Assembly (NCBI GenBank): GCA_965248605.1
Contig: CBDFJV010000007.1
Coordinates: 930,001-994,000, forward strand
Direction: 5' to 3'
Length of the DNA: 64,000 nt
Source of the DNA: CAUZJF01 sp965248605
GTDB lineage: Bacteria; Chloroflexota; Dehalococcoidia; Lucifugimonadales; CAUZJF01
In this document: positions 53,737 to 62,732 of the stretch, one piece after another
Layout: every line of letters begins with the position of its first letter
How positions within the stretch are numbered: the first letter of the stretch is position 1
The notes under the pieces: model-generated
Told to the model about the DNA's origin: nothing
Database searches by the model: none
What the model saw: only the letters and a program-made list of their open reading frames with translations
Position numbers and translations under genes: made by a program

Positions 53737-54603
53737 TCAGTGGTACAGTTTTGCTCCGCCCCGCTGGTACGTTTTCACACCGCCCTTGACACTTCGTATG
53801 ATGGGGTTGCAGCGGGTCGCGGACAGCGTCCCCATGTAGAGGGCGGCCCGCACGCGGGACCGTCCACCCCAGACGGTGCGTTTGCCCCGCAGAGTCCCGC
53901 TGTCCCTGTTGAAGGGAGCCACGCCCACCAGTGCGGCGACCTGCCTGCGGTCCAGCGTGCCCAACTCCGGCAGGTAGGCCAGCAGAGTGAGGGAGAGCTG
54001 CTCCCCCACGCCGGGGACGGTGCGCAGGAGGTCGTCCTTCTCCCACCACACGGGACTGCTGCGGAGAGTCTGGCGCAGCCCTTCGTCAAGGTCGTCCAAC
54101 TCCTGCTCCAACCAGGCGATGTGTGCCTCGATGCGGGGCCGGACGGCGCTGATGGCGGTGCCCAAGCGGTTCTTCTCCGAGACCAGCATGGTCATCACCT
54201 GGTGCTGGCGGGCAGCCAACGAGTTGAGTACCCGGGTCTCGGCATCCCGTAGAGGACGCACAGAGGGACGAACGGCGTCGGCGAAGTGGGCCAGGACGGC
54301 CGCGTCCAAGGCGTCGGTCTTTGCCAGAGTCCCGGTGGCCCTGGCGAAGTCTCGAACCTGACGAGGGTTGACGACGACTACGGGCAGCGCCGCAGCTGCC
54401 AGAGCTGCCACCAATGGCAGTTCCAGGCCGCCCGACGCCTCCAGCAGCACCAAGGCAGGATCCAGGTCCTCCAGTTGGGCGACCAGTTCCCCAACCCCGG
54501 ACTCGTCGTAGGAGACAACCCACCTCTGGCCTGTAGGGCGGACGGCGACGTCCACCTGGGCCTTTGCTACATCGATGCCTACGTATGTCGATTCCTGTTC
54601 CAT
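53737..54603 (-). pseudogene. IS110-family transposase, C-terminus replaced by the IS21 end
   Basis: 288 residues. The RuvC-like half has YVGIDVAKAQVDVAV, VLLEASGGLELPLV, NPRQVRDFARATGTLAKTDALDAAVLA (the DEDD residues). The Tnp half has LRTVPGVGEQLSLTLLAYLPELG and GVAPFNRDSGTLRGKRTVWGGRSRVRAALYM with the conserved Ser. After NPIIRS the sequence is translated IS21 terminus (VKGGVKTYQ...), so roughly the last 40 residues are missing. A GGAGG site precedes the ATG. The catalytic residues survive, but transposition is doubtful without the C-terminal tail and right end. Confidence 0.85.
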
Positions 54604-54680
54604 CTATACCTCCTGTGTGAAGCTCTGGCCCGTCCTTGCACGATGCGGGCTCGATTGGCCCAGGCAACTGTTCGGGCTCT

Positions 54681-54755
54681 ACCCCCTGGGGGTGCGGCGA
54701 CCCTCGCTGTAGGACGGTCTTCGATGACCAAGGACACATCGGTCTGCCGCACCCC
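54681..54755 (-). ncRNA. Candidate IS110 bridge RNA region
   Basis: Directly upstream of the IS110 start, on the transposase strand: a ten-pair long-range stem (GGGGTGCGGC 54689-54698 with GCCGCACCCC 54746-54755), enclosing GGTC/GACC and CGATG/CATCG pairings, and next to an ACCCCC-T-GGGGGT hairpin (54681-54693) that competes with the long stem for three or four bases. IS110 elements are known to encode a bridge RNA in the non-coding end before the gene. Position and structure fit. The exact ends are not determined. Confidence 0.45.
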
Positions 54756-54762
54756 GATCCAC

Positions 54763-56505
54763 CTAAGTCAAGTCATTATTACCACCCAGAACCAACATAC
54801 AAGGACGCATCCGGTGGTAAAGGGAGTCCCATCTGTAGGCGCGCAGCTCGGACAACCCCAGTCGTGGCGACTCCAGCTCCCAAAGCGGATGCCAGGACGG
54901 TCCCAGTATCCCTGTGTTGGACAGCACGGGCATGCACGACACGAGGATCGGCAACGACATCAGACTCATCCTGGCCACCGTGCGCACGTAGGTGGCCTCA
55001 ACGTCCTCACTGTCCACGACGAACAGGGTCGTGGGGAACGGGGGACTGGTCTTCGCCCGGCTCGGGGGACCAGTAGTAGCGCGTGTAGGGTTCCAGGCGC
55101 GCAATGACTCCCCTGGGGTGACGGGCGCGAAGCTCGTACTCAACGTAGAACGGTATCTGGAGGCCCCCTGCGGTCATCTTTCCCACGGCGTCTGGGCGAT
55201 GGCCGCATCTCCCCAGTTGAAGGCCCGGTCTGACCGGGCAGTCGAGACCGACCACAGGAGTCGGCTTCCTGGCATGGCTCTGGCCTCTGCCTCAAGCTTC
55301 GAGAGGAACCATGTCACGCCGTCGGCGTGCTTCGTCTGCCGCGCCCAGGTGTCGATCCTGTGGCCCACATGCCGCCTGCGATCCTGCCGGCCGGTCGTGA
55401 GGGCGGTGCTCCATATGCCCCTCGTCGTCGGGAGCTGGGCGCGGTCCCTGTGGGTGACGTAGCGAATGCCCTCGGCGGACAGCGTGTAGCGCGTGTCTCC
55501 GGGTGTTCCTCGTCGCTCGATCAGGCCCCAGGTATCCACGAGGTTGTGCATCATCTGGCTGACCCGCCCCTCCGAGACGCCGAGCCAGCGGGCCAGGTGC
55601 TCACGGGGGATCATCGGGTGGTCAGCGATAAGGTTGAGCGTCTGCTTCTCCGATGGACTGATGCCGAAGGCAGGCGCAGCCCGCACCATCCGCTCAGGAT
55701 GGGGTATCGAGGCCCGCTTCCGCTCCGGCGACTCGGTATGAAGCGCTCCGCCGGGGCTGCCCTGGGAGCTGACGTGATTGAGGGTGTGGTACGTGCCACT
55801 GAACAGGCCTGCGGTCTTCTGCCAGACGTGGTAGTTCCGTCTTTCGAGTGTGTCCCGAGACTCCACACCGACGTAGGAGTCTTCAAGATTCAGTTCCATG
55901 CAGAACCTCGTCGTCAGCCTCTGCTCCCAGATGCTGGGCGTCAGTATCAGGACAGCGTCGGGGCGGCGCGTGTAGTCGTACTCCGCTATGGCCCTAAGCC
56001 GGTCGTAGAGGGAACGGCGGCGCAAGGCAAGGCCCTGGCGGACCACGCCTAAACTGCGACCGTCGTGGAGGGTGATGGTAGCGTCGAAGCGGCCGCGGCG
56101 GTGGACCTCCGCGTGAGAACGGAGCCCGTCGACCCCGGGGGACAGTGAGGCAGCGAGCCGGTAGATTGTGGCCACTGCGTCCATCCGGCGGATGAGCAGC
56201 GCCAGCCACTCCCTGGCCACGGGGTAGGCCCGCACGAAGTCCGAGGGCGTTTCGAAGCCGAGGACCGAGGTGGCTTCTCCGATGCCGCTGGCCGTCAGGT
56301 AGTACCTTTGACTCGATGGCAGATATGCGGTGCCATGGCTGATGCGCCCAACCATGCCATTGGTCAGCAGGTTGATCAGCCCGCGATGGATGGTTGCGTG
56401 GGGCTCGCCTAGGATGAGCGCCAGTTCCGTCGAATCAATGAACGGCATCCGGCTGAGGGAGTGCAGGATCTGTCGTCCGGAGAGGGCCACGTCGCTACCT
56501 CCCAC
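54763..56505 (-). pseudogene. Replication-relaxation family protein with two compensating frameshifts
   Basis: From the GTG at 56505 a 440-residue frame shows an N-terminal winged helix (LSRMPFIDSTELALILGEPHATIHRGL), a second one (MIPREHLARWLGVSEGRVSQMMHNL) and the family nuclease-like region. Near 55190-55215 the homology moves to another frame (RPDAVGKMTAGG...PFYVEYELRAR...Y.RYYW), and at a run of five Gs (55040-55044) it returns to the first frame (PFPTTLFVVDSEDVEATYVRTV). Two nearby indels therefore cancel. Replic_Relax proteins belong to plasmids and integrative elements. The IS110 left end abuts the C-terminus. Confidence 0.7.
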
Positions 56506-56940
56506 GCGCTCGGCTCGGAGTTAGCCCAGAGGCACGTAGGGAGGCCCCGATAGGCCAGTTAGATTACGGCCCCTCGGAAGAGGCTTTGTCTGGTTTCGCG
56601 TTCCGTGTTTCGGCGTGTTCATCCTGTTTCCCGGCGGCAATGGCCCAATAGTCCATTGTGAAGGCCGGGAACGTTGAAGGTAATGCCCTGCAAGCCATTG
56701 TTTTGGAAACGGTTTTGTGGTAAAGGCCTGCGGCGGAAGGGGAATGTTGAGTTCACTGATACCAGGGACAAGCTGAGCAACCTCGTCGAGGGGCTGATCA
56801 GGGAACACGAGCGGACCATGCCTCCCGACACGGTCCGCTGGGACAGCCGCAGCCGGCGCACGCAGACCCTTAGACGGACCGGCCCGTCGAGTAAAAACAA
56901 CGTCCCTATGCTGTGTCTGGGAGGGGCTATAATAGGGTTG
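56506..56940. other. Region between the replication-relaxation gene and the Clp-N protein
   Basis: No supported gene. The plus-strand frame of the Clp-N protein is open up to 56674, but the added residues (KPLFWKRFCGKGLRRKG...) are not convincing. The right end carries a TATAAT box at 56928-56933. Confidence 0.4.
56928..56933 (+). promoter_or_regulatory. Perfect -10 box placed 7 bases before an ATG
   Basis: TATAAT at 56928-56933; the ATG at 56941 falls where transcription would start, so the message may be leaderless. No good -35 is visible. Confidence 0.4.
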
Positions 56941-57852
56941 ATGAACCAACTCAGTCAGAGCCTGATGAGCGTCGCCATTGGTGCGCTTACATCAATCCTG
57001 GTGCTGGCGCCACTGGTGGGAATTCAACTAGCATCCCAAGTCGCAGTCCAGGTGGTGCTGAGCATGTTGGCGGGAGCCGTTGTCATAGGGGCGATGTCGG
57101 TGGCCCGGGGCGCCCCTTTCCTGCCTTCGGAGGAACGACGTCTCTTCGTCTTCCCCAATCGGTTACAGCCCATGGTTCCGTTTCAGCTCATGTTTATGGG
57201 AGTGCCGCTGCTCATCGTGAGCCTCTTTGCAGACTCCCCTGCCTCCCTGGTCAGCGCAGCTCTACTCGGCGCATTACTGGTGACTATACCTTGGCCCTCG
57301 CGGAACAAGTCCTGGCAGAGAGGGTCCTGGCAGGGCGTCTCGTCTTCTCACCGCCGATCCTCTCTAGTTGGACCGAACATCCAAGGGGCTCCCACGCAGG
57401 CGCCTCAGGGGCGATTCGAGAAGTTCTCAGAAGGGGCGCGTAGCGTTCTGTCCCACGCGCAGGAGGAAGCCCAGCGGTTCAACCACAACTACATCGGGAC
57501 CGAGTACATCCTGCTTGGACTAGTACGGGAACCTGAAGGCGTAGCAGCCAAAGTCCTGACCAACCTTGGCGTGGAACTCTCCAAGGTGCGGTCGGCGGTG
57601 GAGTTCATCATTGGAAGTGGCGAGCGCCCTGGCCCCGGCGACATAGGGCTGACGCCCCGAGCCAAGAAGGTGATCGAGCTGGCAGTGGATGAGGCACGGC
57701 GCCTGAGTCACCAATACGTTGGCACCGAGCACCTGCTCATCGGCATCATGCGGGAGGGCGAGGGTGTGGCGGCTAGGGTCCTGGAGAGCATGGGTGTTAA
57801 CTTGGAGCGCGTCCGCGCCGATGTCGCTCGGCTCTCTCAGAACAGCGAGTAG
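56941..57852 (+). CDS. Membrane protein with cytoplasmic ClpA/ClpC N-terminal repeat domain, no ATPase
   Basis: With the ATG at 56941 the protein has 303 residues. Four hydrophobic segments occur in the first ~120 residues (VAIGALTSILVLAPLVGIQ, VLSMLAGAVVIGAM, PFQLMFMGVPLLIVSLF, LVSAALLGALLVTIPW). After a basic linker, residues ~158-300 contain two Clp_N repeats: FSEGARSVLSHAQEEAQRFN with YIGTEYILLGLVREPEGVA, and TPRAKKVIELAVDEARRLS with YVGTEHLLIGIMREGEGVA. In ClpC this domain binds substrates and adaptors. Here it is tethered to the membrane without AAA+ modules, so it may recruit proteins or adaptors to a separate Clp ATPase. Confidence 0.75.
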   Translation: MNQLSQSLMSVAIGALTSILVLAPLVGIQLASQVAVQVVLSMLAGAVVIGAMSVARGAPFLPSEERRLFVFPNRLQPMVPFQLMFMGVPLLIVSLFADSPASLVSAALLGALLVTIPWPSRNKSWQRGSWQGVSSSHRRSSLVGPNIQGAPTQAPQGRFEKFSEGARSVLSHAQEEAQRFNHNYIGTEYILLGLVREPEGVAAKVLTNLGVELSKVRSAVEFIIGSGERPGPGDIGLTPRAKKVIELAVDEARRLSHQYVGTEHLLIGIMREGEGVAARVLESMGVNLERVRADVARLSQNSE

Positions 57853-58204
57853 TCCCGATAGGAACTACGGACAATCCCAGCTTGCCATTCTCACAAGGAA
57901 GACATCCGGCTAGGGAGCATGTCCTTATATGAATCGAACCGGCACATCTCATGTGACTAATACTGTCGTGCTCCCCAAGCTGCGGCGGCAATCAGCATGT
58001 CTCCACGGCTTCAGCGTCAACATCCGATTCGTATGGTGCCGGTTGACACTCTACACAGAACGAAAACGAATTTCCGATTGGCGCTCCGGCACCACTATGC
58101 TACTAGCTGGATATTTTGGTATTGCTTCCTCCGACTGAAGCTAAGTCAACCGCCCACCAGTATCTGAGCTATTGGTGTCTATTTGATAACAAGTATGTGC
58201 GACC
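57853..58204. other. Gene-free stretch before the epimerase-like gene
   Basis: No credible frame, terminator or promoter recognised. A motif resembling a tRNA T-loop occurs at 57930 but without a matching cloverleaf. Confidence 0.5.
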
Positions 58205-59128
58205 TTAAGGGCAGCGATAGTGGCGGTCCAGCTCCGAGGCGTAGCGGCGTCCCAACGTGGCACCCTCGGCTTCCAACCATTCGGTGAACCGGGTGGAGCC
58301 GGTAGGCGGGTCAACCGAAACCAGATGGCCCGCCAACAGGCCGTCTATTTCATCCCTGGTCAGCACCACATCCCGCACCAACCAACCCGCCATTCGGGCG
58401 GCCAGCAGCGCCACGGAAGGCCGTACGTGAATCAGCCGGGCTCGGCTGCCTATTCGGCGAGCTATGAGCCGTACCATCTCCTCAAACGTGAATGTTTCTG
58501 GACCCACGGCGTCTAACACGACATCTCCACTTCCCGCCCCGGCATTCACGGCAAGTTGCGCCAGGTCGTCTACGAACACCGGCTGTATCGGATAGTCCCC
58601 AGACCCTGCGATGGGGAACGCCGGAAACCGCCGCAGGAACCAGGCGATGTTGTTTATGAGCACATCCTCGGGGCTGAACAGCACCGTAGGCCGGAGGATG
58701 GCGTAGGACAACCCAGACTCGTGGATTGCCTTCTCCACCAGGGCCTTCCCCCGGAAGTAAGGAAGTGGCGAGTCTTCCGAGGGGTTGGTGATGCTGATAT
58801 GGACGATGCGTCTAACGCCGGCTTCGACCGCCGCTCCTATCAGGATGCGGGAGTTCTGAACCGCAACGTCATGAGTAACCGTGCCTCGTGCGAAGCGAAT
58901 CCAATAGGTGTTGTACAGAGTGGCGGCTCCCCGAAGATTTTCCACCAACCTATTAAAGTCGCTGAAGTCCAGAGGTAGAGCCTCCACCCGATCACCGAAG
59001 GGGCTGCGGGAGGCGGGAGTACGGGTCAACGTTTTCACAATGCCACCCTGTTCCAGCAACCGCCGCGCGATGTACTTGCCACTGTAGCCAAAGGCCCCAG
59101 TGACGACCGAGAGACTAGATCGGCTCAT
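58205..59128 (-). CDS. NAD(P)-binding epimerase/NmrA-type protein (complex I NDUFA9-like)
   Basis: The start at 59128 (MSRSSLSVVTGAFGYSGKYI) puts the GXXGXXG dinucleotide loop at the N-terminus as expected. 307 residues. Further motifs are LRGAATLYNTYWIRFA, GVRRIVHISITNPSEDSPL, YFRGKALVEKAI (YXXXK), LSYAILRPTVLFSPEDVLINNIAW and PVFVDDLAQL. An atypical short-chain reductase of the NmrA/NDUFA9 type. The substrate is unknown. Its start overlaps the end of the small membrane protein upstream by 14 bases. Confidence 0.85.
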   Translation of the reverse strand: MSRSSLSVVTGAFGYSGKYIARRLLEQGGIVKTLTRTPASRSPFGDRVEALPLDFSDFNRLVENLRGAATLYNTYWIRFARGTVTHDVAVQNSRILIGAAVEAGVRRIVHISITNPSEDSPLPYFRGKALVEKAIHESGLSYAILRPTVLFSPEDVLINNIAWFLRRFPAFPIAGSGDYPIQPVFVDDLAQLAVNAGAGSGDVVLDAVGPETFTFEEMVRLIARRIGSRARLIHVRPSVALLAARMAGWLVRDVVLTRDEIDGLLAGHLVSVDPPTGSTRFTEWLEAEGATLGRRYASELDRHYRCP

Positions 59129-59393
59129 TGACTTTCTGACCTCCGAGATCAGCAATGGCTGCAACAAGGAGCGCGAGGGCTGTTGGCAGGTAGAACATGC
59201 CGATCGAAGCTATCGCTACAAAACAGAATCCCAGAAGCACGACGGCGGGGCTCCAGAGGAGTATCTTGCGCATCGTCGTCTGTTGGAGCCGAAGGCCCAA
59301 CAAAGTGATGGCGGTCAAGAATATAGGCACTAGCAGCAACAAAATTACGTGCAGGCCATTCACTTCTATTGCCGTAGCGCTAGACCGAATCAT
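59115..59393 (-). CDS. Small membrane protein
   Basis: 92 residues with about three hydrophobic segments: HVILLLLVPIFLTAITLLGL, LLWSPAVVLLGFCFVAIASI and FYLPTALALLVAAIA. Overlaps the following NmrA-type gene by 14 bases. No family recognised. It lies 149 bases downstream of the kinase-like gene of the RiPP run and may or may not belong to it. Confidence 0.6.
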   Translation of the reverse strand: MIRSSATAIEVNGLHVILLLLVPIFLTAITLLGLRLQQTTMRKILLWSPAVVLLGFCFVAIASIGMFYLPTALALLVAAIADLGGQKVNEPI

Positions 59394-59541
59394 GAGGGTA
59401 ACAAGGGCTCCTATGGGCTTTGCGGCTGTATATTCGACCCAGAGGGGCTGGATCGCACCTCAATTGCCAAACGAGCCTACGTCAGACTGAGGGAAGCCAT
59501 CTCATTAGCTGTCGTGACGGATGCGAGGCCAAAGTGCAATG

Positions 59542-60507
59542 TCAAGTGGGAACCAATGCGGTTACAGTGTCTGGGTCGCAGTAGTCGCCGAAAGACAAGA
59601 CGGTTCCCTTTGCCTGTCTTGCCAAGCTGCGACACAGGTCTAACTTCGCGACCAAATAAGGCCTAGGCATGGACGTGTGAAACATTAGTAATCTTTTCAG
59701 CGTGCTATTTGCATCCAATTCCTGGACACGCGTGCCATCGTCAACTGCCGGGTCCCGTTCTAGAAAGACAACTCGTTTTACTACGTAGGGCCCGTCAGGA
59801 GACTGTTTCGGCAAGCATCTGAGATAGAGCTTGTTTCGGCTCCGTTGTATTATGTTCCGTTCTTGTATGTCAAGGTCGCTGGCGGTCAGAATTTCCTCGG
59901 ATAGTCCGAAGCCTGTGTTGATCGGCCATACTACGACCTCCCGTTCCCTGAAATCCATTATCACCACATCGTCGCTCAAAGCACACAGATCCGCAGCGGT
60001 ATTCGAATGGCTGAGCAAGAACGTTAGTGTACTTTTCCCGATCCCCGAGTGTCCAAACAAAAGGATTGCATCCCGCTCAACCGTTATTGCAGCCGCATGA
60101 TGGATCATGAGACGATGCGCCGGGGCAAACAGGGTCAGAGGATTCAGAACCAATATATGAAATGTACTACGAGGTTTCGGGATCTTTTCCAACTCCCACG
60201 AAACGCTGCTTTCGGAGAATGCTATTGTCCCCTTTGCGATTCGTGGGAGGCTAACATAGCAAACATCCTTTTCTCTATCGAACACGTAGCTAGCGCCATC
60301 TTGAGCAGTGAATGCTCGTGAACGACTTGACCTCAGCCCACCGCTGAAACCTTCGATCTCGGGCCGGCCTGATCGAAATGCGACCGTGCCGAGATTGACG
60401 CCTGCTTTTTCAGGATTCTCTAACAGGTGACAAAACTGATCTACCAACCCGGAGATATCCGTGTCCAAGGTAAAGTGTGCAGGCCCTAGCTTCCAGCCCA
60501 AAGTCAT
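59542..60507 (-). CDS. HPr kinase-like protein of the lasso-peptide type
   Basis: 321 residues. The HprK-like core has Walker A LLFGHSGIGKSTLTFLL, then LCALSDDVVIMDF and VVVWPINTGFG. In RiPP gene clusters such proteins act as kinases that phosphorylate the precursor's C-terminal residue (known from paeninodin-type lasso clusters). They differ from true HPr kinase, which works on the PTS. The start overlaps the PqqD-like gene by 4 bases (ATGA), showing operon coupling. Exact substrate is inferred from context. Confidence 0.75.
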   Translation of the reverse strand: MTLGWKLGPAHFTLDTDISGLVDQFCHLLENPEKAGVNLGTVAFRSGRPEIEGFSGGLRSSRSRAFTAQDGASYVFDREKDVCYVSLPRIAKGTIAFSESSVSWELEKIPKPRSTFHILVLNPLTLFAPAHRLMIHHAAAITVERDAILLFGHSGIGKSTLTFLLSHSNTAADLCALSDDVVIMDFREREVVVWPINTGFGLSEEILTASDLDIQERNIIQRSRNKLYLRCLPKQSPDGPYVVKRVVFLERDPAVDDGTRVQELDANSTLKRLLMFHTSMPRPYLVAKLDLCRSLARQAKGTVLSFGDYCDPDTVTALVPT

Positions 60508-60776
60508 GAACGACTGGTTCCCTCTTCTAAGACCAGCCCAAGGTCCTTCAACTGCGAAACGAGCGAACGAATGTCTGTTCTCAACGTTGCTCTATCCGCA
60601 TCGATCAATCGCTCTATCGAGCTGAGTGTCTCGTCAACGTCTTGGTGTTCGATCAAAGCCTTCAAGGTGATCGCCGCCGTCCTGTTGAGTGCGATATAAC
60701 GACCAGTGTTGGTGTCCACAATCATGCTTTCGCGATCCAGCCACTGGAATATTACACCAGGTTTCAATCCAAACAC
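60504..60776 (-). CDS. PqqD-like RiPP recognition element (lasso B1-type)
   Basis: 90 residues. GVIFQWLDRESMIVDTNTGRYIALNRTAAITLKAL matches the PqqD fold: beta-hairpin with D...G.....LN..AA.I...L, followed by a winged helix. Stand-alone PqqD proteins bind the leader peptide of a precursor. It overlaps the cyclase-like gene by 13 bases and the kinase-like gene by 4, so all three are translated together. Confidence 0.82.
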   Translation of the reverse strand: MFGLKPGVIFQWLDRESMIVDTNTGRYIALNRTAAITLKALIEHQDVDETLSSIERLIDADRATLRTDIRSLVSQLKDLGLVLEEGTSRS

Positions 60777-62635
60777 TTGTCCCTCCCATGCAAAGTATCA
60801 AGCCAAAGACTGACTATACAATTCACGATTATCGATCGCGCGTTTGGACGGAGCTTCACGTCACTAGCCAGGACATCTCGGAAGCTTTCATGATCAATAA
60901 CATTGGCGCTGACAAGGTATGACCTGTCGTTGATGATAGTCCCTAGGACTTCTCTGTTGTTAATGCAATACTCCTGCTGGATGCCTCCGAAGGCGGTATT
61001 AAAACTTCGTCCAACAACTTTGCTTGGCAGCGAACCTAGGAACGCGCGTCGAAGGACCGGTTTTGAAACGAACTGTCCGGCGTACGGAAGCTGTCCGTAC
61101 GGCAAGATTCGTCCTAGGGCGACCACATCGCGGTCCGTGTAGGGTGCTAGATGGACCAATCCGTTGGGACGAAAAACGTTCATGTCAAGGGCCACGCTCT
61201 GAGGCCATATATCACTGCTTGCCCTGTACTTGAGGACGGCTGAAGTGGCTGCCTCGGTATACATATCGACGCTCCGCAACGGTGGTAGCGAGCGTGGACG
61301 ATGCTCCTGGGAAAACAGATTCATCATGAGAGGCCGCGTAATCCGTCTTGTGAGTGAGACGCCAGGGATTGATAAGCCTTGTCTGACAACTCCAAATACA
61401 TCTTGGAAGGGTACATTCTTCAAAACCGACCAAAGTCTGAAATTGGTGGAACCAAACGCCGCATCACCTCCAAGACCGCTCACAAGGCAGTCGACTTCGG
61501 ATCCAGCCATCCTAGCAGTTCTCTCCCACCAGCCATAAAGAGCGTGGTTGTAGGGCACTCGGAAGGACCACGATGAATCGATCAACCTTCCGCCCGGCAC
61601 CCTATCGGCACCAACATCTATTGTCCTCAACGGTACACCCAGGTGACGGCACACCGCCGCAGCGTACTCGCTCTCGTCTGACGGCGCAAAGCGTGGTGAC
61701 GCCCAGTTATAGCAGACAACGTCTGAGCCTATGTCGACGAGGCACCTGACTAGCGCGGAAGAATCTATACCACCACTAAGAACCACTCCCACCTTGTCGA
61801 AGCGTTTGGACCTCTTCTCGACGGCCTGCAGAACAGTTTGTCTCGCGTAACCGCCCCAGTCCGCGAGAGACATTCGGCGATTCAAGTTAGGAGTCGAGTG
61901 CTCGTCAAGAATCCCATGTTGCTCGCCATAGCGGCCAAACCGGACATACACACCGGCGGAAACTCGTTTAACTTGATCGTACGGGAGCACACTCGCGCCC
62001 CAGGCGAAGGCGGCGAGTCGGCTGACATTGATCTCGCTGAGTGGATCCACAAGATCGACATAATTCGTCGACCATATTAGAGTTTCGCCACTTATCCTAT
62101 AGAACAAGCTAGTGGTTGCTTCGAGACTGGACGATAGTAACACCTCGTCAGAGGTCATTATACAAGCTACAAAGTCTCCTTCTATCCGTTTGAACCTTGA
62201 CGAGAAGTCTTCTTGCCTCAACATTCTGCACAATTGAACGTAGCAGCTATCAGCGGCAGTTGATGTTGCCGTGTACCACGGCGCATTCCATATACTACCT
62301 GCCCAGGCGGCTGTAATATTGCGCTGGGTTGCGTGTAAGGAATTTACTCCAAAGCGGCTCGCGATCAACTGAAGGCACCAGGCCGGCCAACCAATCGATC
62401 TAGGCCCTTGTTTGCCAGGAAACTCATCAATGGTATGGACGATCGGTGATCGCTGATATGGTGAAAGCGAAGACAGGTCCAGTCTCCCAGCAATACCAGC
62501 GAAATCCGAGCTGACCCTTACGTTGGGAGGGTAACCCCATTTGCGAGTGTTGTCGTGCGTGATCCGGAAGGGTGAAGTTGGTTCCATTTGCTTCAAGGCC
62601 CGAATAAGACCCACATGCGATTCCGCCAGAGCCAC
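60764..62635 (-). CDS. Asparagine synthetase-like protein, probable lasso cyclase
   Basis: 623 residues from the GTG at 62635. The N-terminal glutaminase-like domain begins around residue 45 with FAGIAG, where glutamine-dependent enzymes have CGI.G, so the catalytic Cys is missing as usual in lasso cyclases. The synthetase domain has the PP-loop VGVVLSGGIDSSALVRCL and a second motif SGLGGDAAFG (normally GGDE.FGG, so one acidic residue is lost). It is expected to activate an acidic side chain as acyl-AMP and close the macrolactam ring. The ~45 residues before FAGIAG are unusual. Start choice uncertain. Confidence 0.8.
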   Translation of the reverse strand: MALAESHVGLIRALKQMEPTSPFRITHDNTRKWGYPPNVRVSSDFAGIAGRLDLSSLSPYQRSPIVHTIDEFPGKQGPRSIGWPAWCLQLIASRFGVNSLHATQRNITAAWAGSIWNAPWYTATSTAADSCYVQLCRMLRQEDFSSRFKRIEGDFVACIMTSDEVLLSSSLEATTSLFYRISGETLIWSTNYVDLVDPLSEINVSRLAAFAWGASVLPYDQVKRVSAGVYVRFGRYGEQHGILDEHSTPNLNRRMSLADWGGYARQTVLQAVEKRSKRFDKVGVVLSGGIDSSALVRCLVDIGSDVVCYNWASPRFAPSDESEYAAAVCRHLGVPLRTIDVGADRVPGGRLIDSSWSFRVPYNHALYGWWERTARMAGSEVDCLVSGLGGDAAFGSTNFRLWSVLKNVPFQDVFGVVRQGLSIPGVSLTRRITRPLMMNLFSQEHRPRSLPPLRSVDMYTEAATSAVLKYRASSDIWPQSVALDMNVFRPNGLVHLAPYTDRDVVALGRILPYGQLPYAGQFVSKPVLRRAFLGSLPSKVVGRSFNTAFGGIQQEYCINNREVLGTIINDRSYLVSANVIDHESFRDVLASDVKLRPNARSIIVNCIVSLWLDTLHGRDKCLD

Positions 62636-62732
62636 ACTAAAGCTAGAGTTCAGAAGCCACGCCTTGTCGGCCGAACGGTTGCAGACGGGCTAGTCCTAAT
62701 CTATTCCATAAGCCTCCTGTGGCAGGTGTTCA
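62636..62732. other. Short gap between transporter and cyclase genes, no precursor found
   Basis: I translated this 97-base gap on the minus strand looking for a precursor peptide. Only a ~10-codon frame (ATG then TAG) occurs. No Thr at the penultimate leader position followed by a Gly-start core was seen. Confidence 0.5.

Larger units (their letters stand above)
51305..53791 (+). mobile_element. IS21-family insertion sequence
   Basis: The left end TGTGAAGGGCGGAGAGATAA (51305 on) and the complement of the right end, TGTCAAGGGCGGTGTGAAAA (from 53791), are related and contain further shared GTACCA and GGGCGG blocks, as expected for IS21 multiple-repeat termini. It encloses istA and istB. No target duplication was recognised, and the right end lies inside a truncated IS110 gene. 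Confidence 0.82.

Noticed and set aside
57925..57995. tRNA-like T-loop GGTTCGATTC on the minus strand (a similar one near 8940)
   Set aside because: No acceptor, D or anticodon stems could be paired around it.
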